Source: Paguma larvata (Eukaryota; Chordata; Mammalia; Carnivora; Viverridae). Taken from it: DNA of 64,000 bases. A program made the translations under genes and the position numbers. The stretch is taken from positions 48,689,587 to 48,753,586 of the forward strand of contig CM057833.1 in assembly GCA_030068075.1 (NCBI GenBank), given 5' to 3'. The notes under the pieces were generated by a model that did not search any database, had not been told where the DNA came from, and was given only the letters and a program-made list of their open reading frames with translations. This document shows positions 1-11,113 of the stretch, piece by piece. Position 1 is the stretch's first letter; the number at the start of each line of letters is the position of its first letter.

Positions 1-1027
1 GTCTGAGGAGTGGTTTTCCTTCTTGTAGGTATTGATTGGGTGAGTCCTCAAGTGTGTAGCTACCGAGGACTCTGCCTTGAATGGAAGAAAGTAGAGCTTC
101 TACACCATCAGTAGATTAATCCTCTTCCTTGGTTTTTGGAGAATAGGAGGCAAGTGTTTTCTTCTTTTAATAAGCACCTTTTATTTGATTTTTGAAACAT
201 TCCTCCATACTGTATAAGGTAAGTGTCCTATTCAAATTTATTTCTCCCTTTTTAAACACAGCAAATCTAATCCTCTTTCAACATACACGTGAAAGTCATA
301 GCATTTTATATACTGAAAACAATTCAAGGTTCTTTGCATCAGAAACAATCCTGCTTGAATCCACTTAAGTCATATAAATATTTAGCAAGGTCAGCAAGGA
401 TGCTTCTGAAATTCTTCCTTTCAATTATTTCTTAAGGTCAATAATCTAAAATCACAGTAAGTGTGATATATTTTTATACCAAAAGATAAATACATAAGAA
501 AAATAAAGGGAAAAATTAAAACTGCCTTATTCATGTGCTCATGAGGAGCTAGGAAAAGCTGAAGGTATCAATAGTTTCTGCTTGAGAATTGAGGGTAATC
601 GAAGAGCCAAAAACCAGGCATGACCCATCTCCCAACAGAGAACGAAGAGGATTATCAAAGAACATAGTGGCGTGAGCGCTTGCACACAGTGATTCTTAAG
701 CTTTCACTGAGTTCTTGTATTTACAAAGAAAAGCCAGGGGTTAGGGGCATTTGGAATAGGGTGGAGAGAGTTTAGATTGCCCTGCATAGATATTGGGAAT
801 AATTTGAGGAAGACCTTTTGTTCCTGAGAGGAAGGGGACAGAGCAGAGACAAGGGGATAGAGAAGGGAAATAATGGGCAAACATCTGGAAGACTAGAAGA
901 ACTTTCAAGAACAGGTGTATCTAAGTTTTCTTTTAATCTAACTATACTGCTGAATCTCCCATTTGTTTAACCAAGCCTCAGCTTGCCAAATCTACAGAGG
1001 CCTTTGGTGATTAAAAAAAAAAAAAAG
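1..1027. other. unassigned AT-rich DNA
   Basis: No repeat family, exon-like frame or regulatory cluster was recognised. The stretch is AT-rich single-copy-looking sequence with stops in all frames, ending in a short A-run that leads into the CA/TA microsatellite. Confidence 0.5.
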
Positions 1028-1121
1028 ACACACACGTATATGTGTTATATATCTACACACACATACACACATGTATATGTATTATATACACACATATATA
1101 TTATGTATAAACATACATACA

Positions 1122-1161
<40 letters not shown>

Positions 1162-1176
1162 TATATATATACATGT
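1028..1176. repeat. (CA)n/(TA)n compound microsatellite
   Basis: Alternating purine-pyrimidine tracts: interrupted ACAC/ATAC runs, then an uninterrupted TA tract of more than 25 bases, then more CACA and TATA. Both strands stay open across it (poly-Tyr/Ile/His/Thr frames), but these are low-complexity artefacts, not proteins. Confidence 0.93.
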
Positions 1177-2480
1177 GAAGGGGCGAAAAGTGTGTTTGAG
1201 GTCTTTTGGGGTCAATACCCCAAAAAGAAGAAGAGAAATGGCCAACCACAAAAAGGCAGAATGGAAAATAACAATTGACTAGAAATACAAGACTAGATTC
1301 AGAGAAGACTATAAGAAATTAAGATCCCTGAGAATCTACGCAAATGCTAGAGAGGGCATCACACCTGCCTACAAGATGTAGAATGTGGTTCAGCTTAATC
1401 CTAAAATGTTAAGGGGCAAGAGTGCCCCAGATAACACTCAGATTATATAAACATTTACATGATATGATTTCCCCCAAGCCCCAAGGTCTAAGCACTCAAC
1501 TAACCAGAGATGGGTCATAGTGATGAGTCAAAACGAGTTTATTCTATAAATAATATAAGTAATAGGAATTGACAGAAACAACTCGAGATGATTTAAAGAA
1601 CCAGAAAACAGAGACACATAGAAATGTGGAACGGTAGCCTCTCAAATCATGGTAGAAACAAGGAGTCTATAAGGGCAATTGTGAAAAGTAATAAATAACT
1701 ATAGTCAAGCTTGGGCAGAAAAGGTTCAGATTAAAAAAAAATCTATATATTCCAGATAGAAATAAAAATAGATTAATAACCATGTTATTATTTCACTGCA
1801 TGTAGACACATCATTTGTAAATACAGCTAGAAGCTGTAATTATAGATACATCTCCCATGGTCTTTAATATTTCATTAGTCTCCCCACTGGAAATCAACCA
1901 CCTAGAAAAGAAACGCTTTCTCAATAGGTTAATATTAATTACTTAACAACCCTGACATCGATATTTATAGAATACTTATGAAACAGGCATTCACGAAGTG
2001 GAAGCATGTTCATCCGTCTACCGGGAGGCTTACAGCATTTTTCAAAGTGTCAAATTCACTTTGTACTCTGCCTCTTTATGTTGTGAAAATTTGAAATTAC
2101 TGTTGATTTGAAGGCTCTTCAAAAGACTCTTTTTTTAGCCCTAGCTGAGAAAAGAAAAAAAAAAATCAGGACAGATTAATCTGGTATTCTTTAAGTATGT
2201 CATTTCTTAATCTTGCAAAAGAGAGATGACAACTCTATGAGGACAAGAAACCCTAAACCCTATGCTGTAGAAGAAACCAGGGAGGTAATAACATCAACGT
2301 ACGACACAAAAGTAAAAGTTAAAGACATCAACCAGATTTAGAGGAAATAGAAAACAAAGGTGAGTAACTGATACGATTTGAAGAGTATTAGAAAAGATGC
2401 CTCACCAATAGAGCAACTTAGTTGGAACCATGAAAGTGTGGTACCTAAGACCCTAGCCCCTGTGCCTGGCAATCAGTCAT
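1177..2480. other. unassigned DNA
   Basis: No gene or dated repeat recognised. A perfect 9-bp inverted repeat with a 4-base loop (TTTTGGGGT / ACCCCAAAA, 1204-1225) sits near its start. Otherwise it is ordinary AT-rich sequence. Confidence 0.45.
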
Positions 2481-2945
2481 TTGTTCAATCATTCTTTCAG
2501 CAACGTATACTGAATCCCCGCTCCGCCCTACCTTGGCCTGCGTGCTGGGACACAGCGACAAACAAAGCCCAGTCCCTGTCCTTAGGAGCTCAGAGTCCAG
2601 TTGGAGAGACATACAAGTAAGAAACAATTGTAGGGGTGCCTGGGTGGCTCAGTTGGTTAAGCGGCCGACTTCAGCTCAGGTCATAATCTCACAGTCTGTG
2701 AGTTCGAGCCCCGCGTCGGGCTCTGTGCTGATGGCTCAGAGTCTGGAGCCTGCTTCCGATTCTGTGTCTCCCTCTCTCTCTGCCCTTCTCCTGCTCACAC
2801 TCTGTCTCTATGTCTCTCAAAAATAAATAAAAACGTTAAAAAAAATAAAAAAAGAAAAGAAACAATTGTAGTTTTCTGTGCTAAGTGGCCACAGAGATAA
2901 ATGAGACGAGGAATTCTAGGTAAGGAGAGAGAACTTTGTGAGTAA
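2480..2945 (+). repeat. ancient dispersed repeat X, 5' part, interrupted by a SINE
   Basis: The text 2490-2618 (TTCAGCAACGTATACTGAAT, GCTGGGACACAGCGACAAAC, then CAGTCCCTGTCCTTAGGAGC) matches the opening of a repeat found again near 16.66, 40.34, 49.14 and 60.15 kb. It resumes after the SINE at 2871. I recognise the text as a common old mammalian repeat but not its database name. Confidence 0.5.
2633..2856 (+). mobile_element. CAN-type SINE (felid SINEC), full length
   Basis: Non-autonomous retroposon derived from a tRNA gene and moved by L1 enzymes. The head carries a pol III A box (TGGCTCAGTTGG, 2645-2656) and B box (GTTCGAGCCC, 2702-2711). A CT-rich middle follows, then an A-rich tail with AAATAAATAAA. 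A perfect 14-bp TSD, AAGAAACAATTGTA, lies at 2619-2632 and 2857-2870, so both ends are certain and the insertion is fairly young. The frames open across it are by-products of the SINE. Confidence 0.96.
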
Positions 2946-3044
2946 ATGTATGTTGAATATTAAATATACAATTCAAAATATCTTTCTCCTTACTTAGCAC
3001 CTGAGAATTCTTTTATTAACTCATCATCATGTGAGAGCTTGTGG

Positions 3045-3185
3045 GTAACTATGCAAACCGGTCTCAGTTCTGGCTCTACCTCCTACCAGCCCTCAGACCT
3101 CTAGCAAGTCCTGTGAGGCCAGGAAGCATTGGTGGCCTCCTCTGTGAAATCGGAGCATTTGTCCTGATGATCTATATGCTATTTG
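3045..3185 (+). repeat. MIR fragment
   Basis: Keeps the MIR core order: TCTGGCTCTACCTCCTACC, a CAAGTCCTGTGAGG stretch, then CCTCTGTGAAATCGGAGCA. It is heavily diverged, as expected for this old tRNA-derived SINE. Confidence 0.6.
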
Positions 3186-4712
3186 CTGACACTGACAGTC
3201 TGAGAAGCTTCATTTAAAATGCAAATGTTATCCTCAAAGAGTGATGCATGAAACTGGTGGGGCTTTATTGTGCATTAGTTCATTAAATTTACTAACGGGT
3301 CACCTTGCAGAGTCCTGAGAGAAAGGGATACGGGTAGGATTCATCTAAAAATGGGAGGAAGGGCCCTACATTTGGGTGGGTAAGAGACTAGGGTATCTTG
3401 GCAAATAGAAGTGCAGTACAAGGCATTCGGCCTGTGGTGGATGTATCAGGGAGAAAGGCGAATCGCAGACAAAAATTTTCACACATTAGAGGAAAGTGTT
3501 TTTCAACGTTGTTTTCGTGATAAAGCATTGGGACAGGCATGCGCGTTGAAAGACTGTCGCAGCTCCACGTTATCTACGGGGGAAGGGCTTGGGGTAACTG
3601 CTGGTGGAAAAGGGTTGCTTGGGGACTGTCTTCAGGGCACATTTGCATTACATTTGCACAGACCACTCTTAATTGGATTGTAGGTTTATTGAGGATGATG
3701 GATGTGTAGGGAAAGTGGATGGGGGGTGGTGGTGGTGAGAATATACGGGACAGGTTAGAGCCTACCCCAAGCGACCTCTTGACCCAAGATTGACGGAAGA
3801 AAAAGAGCAAAATTGGGGATCCTCTCACTTTCCTTTGGAAAGTTCCCTCCAAATCGCCACCTCTCTTAAGCAATCTGGTCAACTTTCACCTCTCCGCTGA
3901 CCACCTGGAAAGACTCAATCACAGCACCTCGAGAGAACAGACTCACTCTGTTTTCCACCTATCCTTACACACAAAAGCCCCGCGCCCAGGTGTTTTAAAC
4001 CTAAGAGCCCTAACAAAGGCAAATGTGAAGGCAGGTCTCATTCTGCCTTCACCACCTACTTTTGCTCTTTTTGCATAACTGGTTCTTCACACATTGATTT
4101 CTAAGGGTAGACAGTTTTACTGGAGATATAACCTAACCGTTGCATAATTTTTCCTGAACCAAAGCGAGCTTGCCTTTCAGGGCCTTACAAAAAGCCACGT
4201 CAACCATGGCTAGAATTAAGTTCTGGAGATCTGGCTGGCTGGCAGAAATGGAGGACTGGGCAGGCTCGAGCAGAGCAGTGCCGAGTCCCCACCGATCCAT
4301 TGCTCTAGTGTCCGTTGGTTTCACGCATTCACAAGAGGGACGAATGCTGCTTCCCAGTGTTTCTATTTAACACGATACAGGTTGGATTTCATCTGTCCTA
4401 AGCAAATATCTGACAAGAAGCATTTGAAAGTATTTGGAAGATGAAATGCTCCAAAAGAAGTTCTTCATTAAAAAAAAAAAAACCTGAAACTACATGCACA
4501 TCTAGTCATCTCTTATACACAAACTACTCTCGTATGACTGATGTGGATATGAGTTTGCCTGTGGTCAGGCTCCCTGATTTCTCACACCTGGGTGAGCAAA
4601 GCTACGTAGAGTAAAGGTGATCCTCTTCCTTCTCTGTCTGAGGCCAACTTTGATGCTTGTAACCTTGATTCCTATCTTCTCACCTCCTGCAGACCTTGTA
4701 TCATCAATTGCC
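3186..4712. other. unassigned DNA
   Basis: No gene recognised. Short frames of 63-102 codons exist on both strands but have no start context, splice pattern or familiar motif. GT-rich (3720-3740) and A-rich (4470-4482) simple tracts are present. Confidence 0.45.
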
Positions 4713-4727
4713 CCTGGTGTCCTATTC

Positions 4728-4728
<1 letters not shown>

Positions 4729-4770
<42 letters not shown>

Positions 4771-4945
4771 GTTTTGAGAGAGAGTGAGAGGGGCAGAAAG
4801 AGAGGGAGAGAGAGAGAGAATCCCAAGCAGGCACCATACTGTCTGCATGGAGCCTGATGTGGGGCTTGAATTCATGAACCATGAGATCATGACCTGAGCC
4901 GAAACCAAAGTCAGACACTTAACTGAGCGAGCCACCCAGGTGCCC
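4729..4945 (-). mobile_element. CAN-type SINE with long (TTTA)n tail
   Basis: Reverse orientation: the tail is at 4729-4770 as about ten TTTA units (an expanded AAAT tail), then GA-rich sequence, then the head ending GCCACCCAGGTGCCCC. Imperfect TSD: CCTGGTGTCCTATTCT at 4713-4728 and CCTCGTGTCCTATTCT at 4946-4961. Confidence 0.94.
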
Positions 4946-4961
4946 CCTCGTGTCCTATTCT

Positions 4962-6315
4962 AAGTCCTCAACCAACCTCTTCTCTACTCTTTGCTCCCCC
5001 TCAATCCATAACAATCCTTAAATCTCTTGTATCTAAATAGAAACTGTCTCTTTCCTCTGAATTCTCCCACTAATGGCCATCTTATCTCTCTCCTCTTCAT
5101 ATACAAACTTTTAAAAAGGAATATAGTGTTTTTCTTTTCTTATAGTCTCATTTCCATTAACTGTTCACCTCACTGTAGTTTTTCTCCCATTTTGCATAAA
5201 GCAGCAGACACTGATTTACATAAGCCAAAAAAAAAAAAAGCATTTGGTTTTTCAGTATACTGGATAGCATCCATTCTTACCTTGAAGAGCCTGGAAAGTT
5301 AAAAAAAAAAAATGGCATCTCCCAGACTCTCTTGCAGCTAGCGTTCTATATGCAAATTAGGTTCTGCCAATTAAGACACTCACGAAAGTTTTGGAAGGCA
5401 AGTTTGGAACAGAGAATATTTTCCTATTGCTAACAAGGAAGCTCATAAAAACACAAGTGTCAAAAAAAGCAGGTCAGGGGTAGTGATGAGCAGATTCAGT
5501 GCCTGGCTAACACCTTTATGGGTGTCAAGAGAGTCTCAATGGTGACAGAGGAAGTGACTTCCTAGCCCCAACTACCTGATCTCCGAGTAGCATCTATCAT
5601 GAGTATTGAACTAAATAGTACCAGTGATCAATCAGGTGATCTCCCGACCGAAGCTGAGCTAACATTTCTAGCTATTTCTTAAAGCATCCAGTTTCTTATA
5701 CAAAAACCTTTAATGTTTAAAATACCTGGGATATTTTCCATCGCCTGCGTCGAGCCCTGACTAATATATAGTTTGTGAAACTAGAAGTGTTTATAGACAA
5801 CAGACTCTCCACAAGGATTTGGAAGCAGTTATCTGATTTGGTTGGATTTGAAGGCAGACATGACTGGGTTCCCACTGAAAAATGGGAACTGATGGTCCAT
5901 GGCATAGTTGCAAATAGAGTTACTTAAATTATCACATTTTCTGGAGGACTTAAGTGCCTATTGAAGGCTAGTCTTTGATGGATTTGTATGGTAGGAATGA
6001 GGCAAACAAGGACTATGGGGCAAACTGAACGTTTCTAAAGCCCTGGAAAGCTTACAGAAAAGAGCCAATGTATATTTTTTAAAATGCTACATTCTAGGCA
6101 AAAAATAGAGGATTGGGAAATTTCTGTAACTGCCATCAAACAATCTCTAATCTCTTAAAGCCAGCAGGAGGACATGTCCAAAAGTAAGCTGATCATGTGA
6201 CAATTGAATTACAAATGAAATTGAATTCTTAGCCTTCCCCATTCTTTTACAGTCAAGGCAGATTTTCATTAGGAAAGAATGGAACCCTGAGAACTGAGAT
6301 GAGAACATTTGTATA
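4962..6315. other. unassigned DNA, part possibly an old repeat
   Basis: No gene recognised. The text around 5310-5440 (CTCCCAGACTCTCTTGCAGC, then AAATTAGGTTCTGCCAAT) reads like an old dispersed mammalian repeat that I cannot name. The rest shows nothing. Confidence 0.4.
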
Positions 6316-6331
6316 AATTCAGATGAATATG

Positions 6332-6552
6332 GGGGTGTCTGGGTGGCTCAGTTTGTTGGATGTCTGACTTCTGCTCAGGTCATGATCTCACGGTTCGTGA
6401 GTTCAAGCCCCATTTCAGGCTCTGTGCTGACAGCTAAGAGCCTGGAGCTTGATTCAGATTCTGTGTCTCCCTCTCTCTCTGCCCCTCCCTCACTTGCACT
6501 CTGTCTCTCTCTGTTTCTCAAAAATGAATAAATGTTAAAAAAAATTTTTTTT
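6332..6552 (+). mobile_element. CAN-type SINE
   Basis: Full-length head to A-tail. Perfect 16-bp TSD AATTCAGATGAATATG at 6316-6331 and 6553-6568 fixes both ends. The head has small changes (GGGGTGTCTGGGTGG) and the B box reads GTTCAAGCCC. Confidence 0.95.
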
Positions 6553-6568
6553 AATTCAGATGAATATG

Positions 6569-8216
6569 AGCCTCTCAAGCCCTCAGTATACACTGAGTCT
6601 TACTTGGTAGAAGAGGCAGTCCTTCCTTCCCACATGATGAAGCCAGGTGTCTTTTGCGGAGAGCCCACGCTGTGCTTACCAGAGGCATCTACCTTCAGGG
6701 AAATGTCCCACCACAGCCATGGCTATGTTCCACCATTTTCATTGTCTCTTGCTTATGAAAGAAAGTCAAATCCCATTATGCCTTGAGGAGACAAGTAGAG
6801 TTTACCGTTTAATATTACAGTTTCCTGCTTACTTATATCTATAGAAACCTGGGAAATATGTGTGATAATGGATTCAGACAGGGGAAGGACTAGATCAATG
6901 TGAAGTAATTATCAACACAGATGCATTTACTAGAGATTTTTAATTCAGTAATCTAATTCAAGAGAATGCATCTGTTTGTTCAGCTGATCAATTTAAATCT
7001 GGTTTCAACAGAGACCTACCCCAAGTGAGATTGAAATGTCAAAATTCCTTGACATAATGTAGAGGAGGGGGAAATGAAAGACTTAGGGAGATAACAATGT
7101 TGAAATAAAATTACTATTTACGACCTGTTCATTCACCATCTGACTATGTTTGCCAAGAGAGCCAAAGAATTCTCCCTTAACTAAAACACGGAGAAATAGA
7201 TCTGGTTGAAGTACCAATATCCTTTCAAACACTATAATGGCCACCCCATGTAGGAGATGCTGCTATTGAAACAGGTTTCCTGAGTTCAGCGGTGTTGATG
7301 TGATTCTGGAACGGCAGAGGTCAAGGGGTAGTCCTAACTGGCTGCCATTTAAGCAACAGGAAAACAGCCGCAATCAGAATGGTCTGACCTTCAAGAATGA
7401 GATTATTTATGACAGGATACCTAGGATGCAAGCAAATGGACAACGAAAAAGTCAAGAAAAATTATCTGGAAAATTCGAGCACGAATTCGAGTTGCCTCAG
7501 TGAAAAGTCAGATTACCTTACCCAATTCCCAGAAATGGATCCAGTTCACAGATGAGCTTATTGAATATAGAAGCCAGGTGACCCTGAGCAAGGACCCTGT
7601 GGCATTGTCTGAAGCATGAATTGTAAATTTCTCCTTTGTCCCCTTAAATAAAGCAAAGCCAATTGCCAGACTGACTGTGCACTGGGAAAGGGGAAATACC
7701 CAGACTCTGGGGTATAACTGGACACTGGTTCTTAGCATTAATCCTTAGGGACACAAAAGGCAGCTGTGATCCACTAGCAAGAGTAAGGACTTAGGAAGGT
7801 CAAGTGATACATGCAGTTTTGGCTGGAATCCATGCTGCAATGGGCTGAGAAAGTCCATGAACCCATTCTGTGGTTATTTTCCCATTCCAGAAGACAAAGT
7901 TGTAATAACATTTCAGCAAGTAGTAGATTATCCACATTCATTCTCTTGTCATGAAGGGAAGGGACAAGTGAAGGGAAGCAAATAGCGAATCAAAAACAAT
8001 ATCATATCCGTGGGGGAATTACACCTCAATATCACCATCAAAGACTTGAAGATCTCGCCTGTAGCTCGCTACACTCTGTATTTCTTGAACTGCAACTCCT
8101 CAGCTATTCCTGAAACAATTCAATTCTGGTAATTCAGGGAGGAAAAAAAAACCTTAAAAGAGGGAGATGGTGCTGGTAGGGGCAGCTTAGTTTGGAATCT
8201 TGTCGAATCCCCACAT
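6569..8216. other. unassigned DNA, possible retroviral-like relic
   Basis: No gene recognised. The stretch 7280-8120 has a more even base composition than its surroundings and contains frames broken by stops. Its style recalls endogenous-retrovirus internal sequence, but no motif could be assigned. Nothing else was seen. Confidence 0.35.
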
Positions 8217-8227
8217 AAAAATATACA

Positions 8228-8420
8228 GGGGATGCCTGAGGGGCTCAGTAGGTTGAGCATCTGTCTTCGGCTCAGGTCGTGATCTCGCGGTTCATGAGTT
8301 CAAGCCCCACATCTGGCTCTCTGCTGTCAGCACGTGCCTTCTTGGATCCTCTGTTCCTCCCTCTCTCTCTGCACCTCTGCTACTCATGCTCTCTCTCTCT
8401 CAAAAATAAATAAACATTAA
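8228..8420 (+). mobile_element. CAN-type SINE, diverged
   Basis: Head GGGGATGCCTGAGGGGCTCAG, B-box region GTTCAAGCCC, CT-rich middle and AAATAAATAAACATT tail. Flanks suggest a worn duplication (AAAATATACAG versus AAAATATATCTACAG), so it is older than most in the window. Confidence 0.88.
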
Positions 8421-8435
8421 AAAATATATCTACAG

Positions 8436-8931
8436 AAAAATTTACATATGATCAATATTTACAATAAAACTAGATGATAAGCTGCCCTCTCAAACCCCAA
8501 ACTACAAATGGGTGGGGGGGGGGAAACAACAGCAACATGAACTCACGTCATCCGTGTTTGGGTTCGAGAAATCAGAGACATGCAACAATGCAACCGATGG
8601 ACAGAAACTCCCTCAAAATGGCAACAGAAACCGACAAAAATTACAGCTGGTCAGTTTGAGAAAGGAGCAGCAACTCCTAGACTGGGTGAGTGTAAGGAGC
8701 CAAGAATAAGGCCTAAAAGGGGCTGGAGGGAGAGTCCAATCCCTTGGAACTCCAGAGAGACCTCCACAGGGAGGAACTGTTGCATGTTGTACTCAGCTTT
8801 CCATCTGAGTACGCTAAGAGCAACAGAAATAAATGTAAAGGAAAATCTAGGTCAAAGTGTGGGAGGGGAAAAGAGCCAGAAACTCTCAGAAACCAGACCA
8901 TCACATTCTTAAACATTACAGGAAAACAACA
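8436..8931 (+). other. unassigned, possibly 5' part of an L1/HAL1 relic
   Basis: A G10 run (8514-8523) is followed by sequence open in several frames (up to 110 codons). Because L1 ORF1-like text follows from about 9250, this may be its 5' part, but no specific match is visible. Confidence 0.3.
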
Positions 8932-9123
8932 GGGATGGCTCAGTGGGTTAACTGGCTCACTCTCGATTTTGGCTCAGGTCGTGATCTCACCGTTTGTGCA
9001 TTCAAGCCCCACGTTGGGCTCTGTGCTGACAGCGTGGGGCCTGCTTGGGATTCTCTCTCTCTCTCTGACTCTCCCCTGCTCATTCTCTCTCTTTCTCTTA
9101 AAATAAATAAACTTAAAAAAAAA
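8932..9123 (+). mobile_element. CAN-type SINE with damaged head
   Basis: The first bases of the head are missing or altered (GGGATGGCTCAGTGGGTTAA). B-box region, CT-rich part and AAATAAATAAACTT tail are normal. No clean TSD was found. Confidence 0.85.
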
Positions 9124-9249
9124 GCAATGGAAGAGGGTGCTATGTACAGTTAGAGGACCTCTGTGAAACAAGCCTCTTTCTAAAACTGCATTAAAAGCCA
9201 AATTTATAATACAATGAGTAACAAAAAATTATCAAAACCAAGCCCCATA

Positions 9250-9835
9250 AAATGTTACTATATAAAAAAAAGAAAAAGAGTAGAATGATATCCCTACAGG
9301 CAATGAAAGAACGCCTGAAAGCCAGGCCCAAAGACAAATCAAAACTGTAATGTTCCACTTCGAAACAAGGCAAAAGATGTTCAGAAAATAATACAATATA
9401 AGGAAAAATAATATAAGTCAGAATTAGGAAAACCCAGAAGTGATGTGACGGAACTCAAGGAAGAATTACCAATAAAAGGCAACAACAAAAATTTTTTTTA
9501 AATAAAGATCACTGTTGGAGAAAAGTAAGAGCCAACGGATACAAGTGAAACCTTTAAAAATGGAGGGTAAAAATGAGAATTTTTAAATTCAAAAAGAAAT
9601 TAGAAAAAAAAGTCAAGGGAAATGGATAAATACTTAAGATAATCAAGGGAAATGAATACATACTTAAGATAAGCAGAGAAAATCCAATATATGGATAATA
9701 GGAGTTCCTGAGGAAACCCAAAGCAGGGGAACAGACCAGATACAAGACTCTTTCCTGAAATAAGAACCAAAAGTATTTGAAATTACGTGTTAAAAGACCA
9801 CACTGTATGTTTGGGAAAAGATATCTAAAATGGTC
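9250..9835 (+). mobile_element. old L1 or HAL1 relic, ORF1 region
   Basis: Text such as GGAACTCAAGGAAGAA, then ATAGGAGTTCCTGAGGAAAC, CAAAGCAGGGGAACAGA and TTTCCTGAAATAA follows the order of the L1/HAL1 ORF1 region (the RNA-binding protein). The frame is destroyed by stops and small repeats. A 30-bp tandem duplication lies inside (9613-9672). Confidence 0.6.
9613..9672. repeat. 30-bp tandem duplication
   Basis: Two adjacent units, 9613-9642 and 9643-9672, both starting TCAAGGGAAATG and ending TACTTAAGATAA, with two mismatches between them. Confidence 0.9.
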
Positions 9836-10019
9836 GTGCCATTTATAAAGTTATTGTCCCTCTTTTATAATAAATTCTCTCCATAACAGTAGGAAAGACG
9901 ATCTGTGACTACCAGTCAGCATCCTTCCTAATAATGCCAGAGCTTGCTCAATGTATTCACAAATAAAGTTAAGGGACCACAGTGGGCAGAGATGGTTGTT
10001 ATTCATGGATTCAATAACA

Positions 10020-10265
10020 GAGTAAGATTTCTCTCCTCACCGTGTTGGATCTGGATGGCCCCACCGCCGAGTGCTCACTCTTCAGACAGCTGAGACCCAG
10101 CTTACCTCCCTATCTGATACCACACCCTGGGGAGACCAGAGAGGCACCTGGTGGCAGAATAACGGGACCATGCCCACAGTGGAAGGGGCAACAATTTGTC
10201 CTCACTGGAACAGAAATCTGTCCTACGTATATAGTTCTACCTTTGTTGCCTGGAGGGCAACTGTC
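10020..10265 (+). pseudogene. ERVL-like pol relic, integrase region
   Basis: One frame (about 10042-10260) ends in WKGQQFVLTGTE (10180-10215), which resembles the start of the integrase core domain of ERVL-type endogenous retroviruses. Integrase inserts viral DNA into the host genome. The upstream tract where the first catalytic aspartate should lie is altered, and the similarity ends before the rest of the domain. A second frame overlaps, which suggests indels. This is a short, non-functional fossil. Identification rests on a remembered pattern, not an alignment. Confidence 0.5.
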
Positions 10266-10283
10266 TCTTAAGAAGAATAATCA

Positions 10284-10498
10284 GGGGCACCTGGGTGACA
10301 CAGCCTGTTGAGCATCCAACTCTTGGTTTCGGCACAGGTCGTGATCTTGCAGTTCATGGGATCGAGCCCCCTGTTAGGCTCTGCGCTGGCAGCTCCGAGT
10401 CTGCGTGGGATTCTCTCTCTCTTCTGCTGTCTCTGCCTCTCCCTCACTTGGACTGTCTCTGTCTCTCTCAAAATAAATAAATAAACTTAAAAAAAAAA
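10284..10498 (+). mobile_element. CAN-type SINE
   Basis: Head GGGGCACCTGGGTGACACAG, GATCGAGCCC B box, CT-rich part and AAATAAATAAATAAACTT tail with an A-run. Flanks share AAGAAGAA..ATCAG (10269-10283 and 10499-10510), an imperfect TSD. Confidence 0.92.
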
Positions 10499-10639
10499 AA
10501 GAAGAATCAGATAATGATATATAGGGGAGGATTAGATATAGAAAGATCAGGTAAAATGTACCTTTAAAAAAAACCCAAAGCTACTCGAGTTTGGGTTATT
10601 GCTGTCATGAGCTACCACAGTCCCTATGATTCTCCTGCT

Positions 10640-10790
10640 GTGGCACTTCTCATACTTCTTTATAATGAAAGCTCGTGAGAGCAGGGAAGGGTCTGTGTCA
10701 CTCTCTCCCTCATATCTCCAGCAGTCCGAGCACTGTGCCTGGGACATAACAGAGCTCAACAGATAATTCAAGTTTGTTGAATGTGTTCTA
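10640..10790 (+). repeat. L2 LINE 3'-end fragment
   Basis: Shows the worn order found at L2 3' ends: AGAGCAGGGAAGGGTCTGTG, CAGCAGTCCGAGCACTGTGC, then TTTGTTGAATG. Confidence 0.6.
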
Positions 10791-10897
10791 CATTTTAATA
10801 TTTATCATAATGCTTTGAAAATATTTTGGTCAAACTCAGTGCTTAACAGACATTTGTTAAGTGAAAATCAAAAAAAAAATTTATTTAGTTTATTTTC

Positions 10898-11113
10898 TTT
10901 TTTTTTAATTTTTTTAACGTTTTATTTATTTCTGAGAGACATAGAGACAGATTATGAGCAGGGGAAGGGCAGAGAGAGAGGGAGACACAGAATCCGAAGC
11001 AGACTCCAGGCTCTGAGCCGTCAGCACAGAGCCCAATGCGGGGTTCGAACTCACAGACCTAGAGATCATGACCGAAGTCGGCCGCTCAACCAACTGAGCC
11101 ACCCAGGCACCCC
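10898..11113 (-). mobile_element. CAN-type SINE
   Basis: Begins with a T-run and AACGTTTTATTTATTTCTGAGAG; ends at the head GAGCCACCCAGGCACCCC. It sits exactly at the 3' end of a reversed L1 fragment (11114 onward). GTTTATTTTC occurs on both sides (about 10888-10897 and about 11120-11129), consistent with insertion at the L1 tail. Confidence 0.93.

Noticed and set aside
1204..1225. 9-bp hairpin TTTTGGGGT / ACCCCAAAA as a terminator or transposon end
   Set aside because: An isolated short inverted repeat in a mammalian genome; no target duplication or promoter context.
983..1282. 99-codon frame rich in Tyr, Ile, His and Thr
   Set aside because: Translation of the CA/TA microsatellite.
2640..2715. 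A tRNA gene in the SINE head
   Set aside because: A and B boxes are present, but the cloverleaf arms and acceptor end are not; this is the tRNA-derived head of a SINE.
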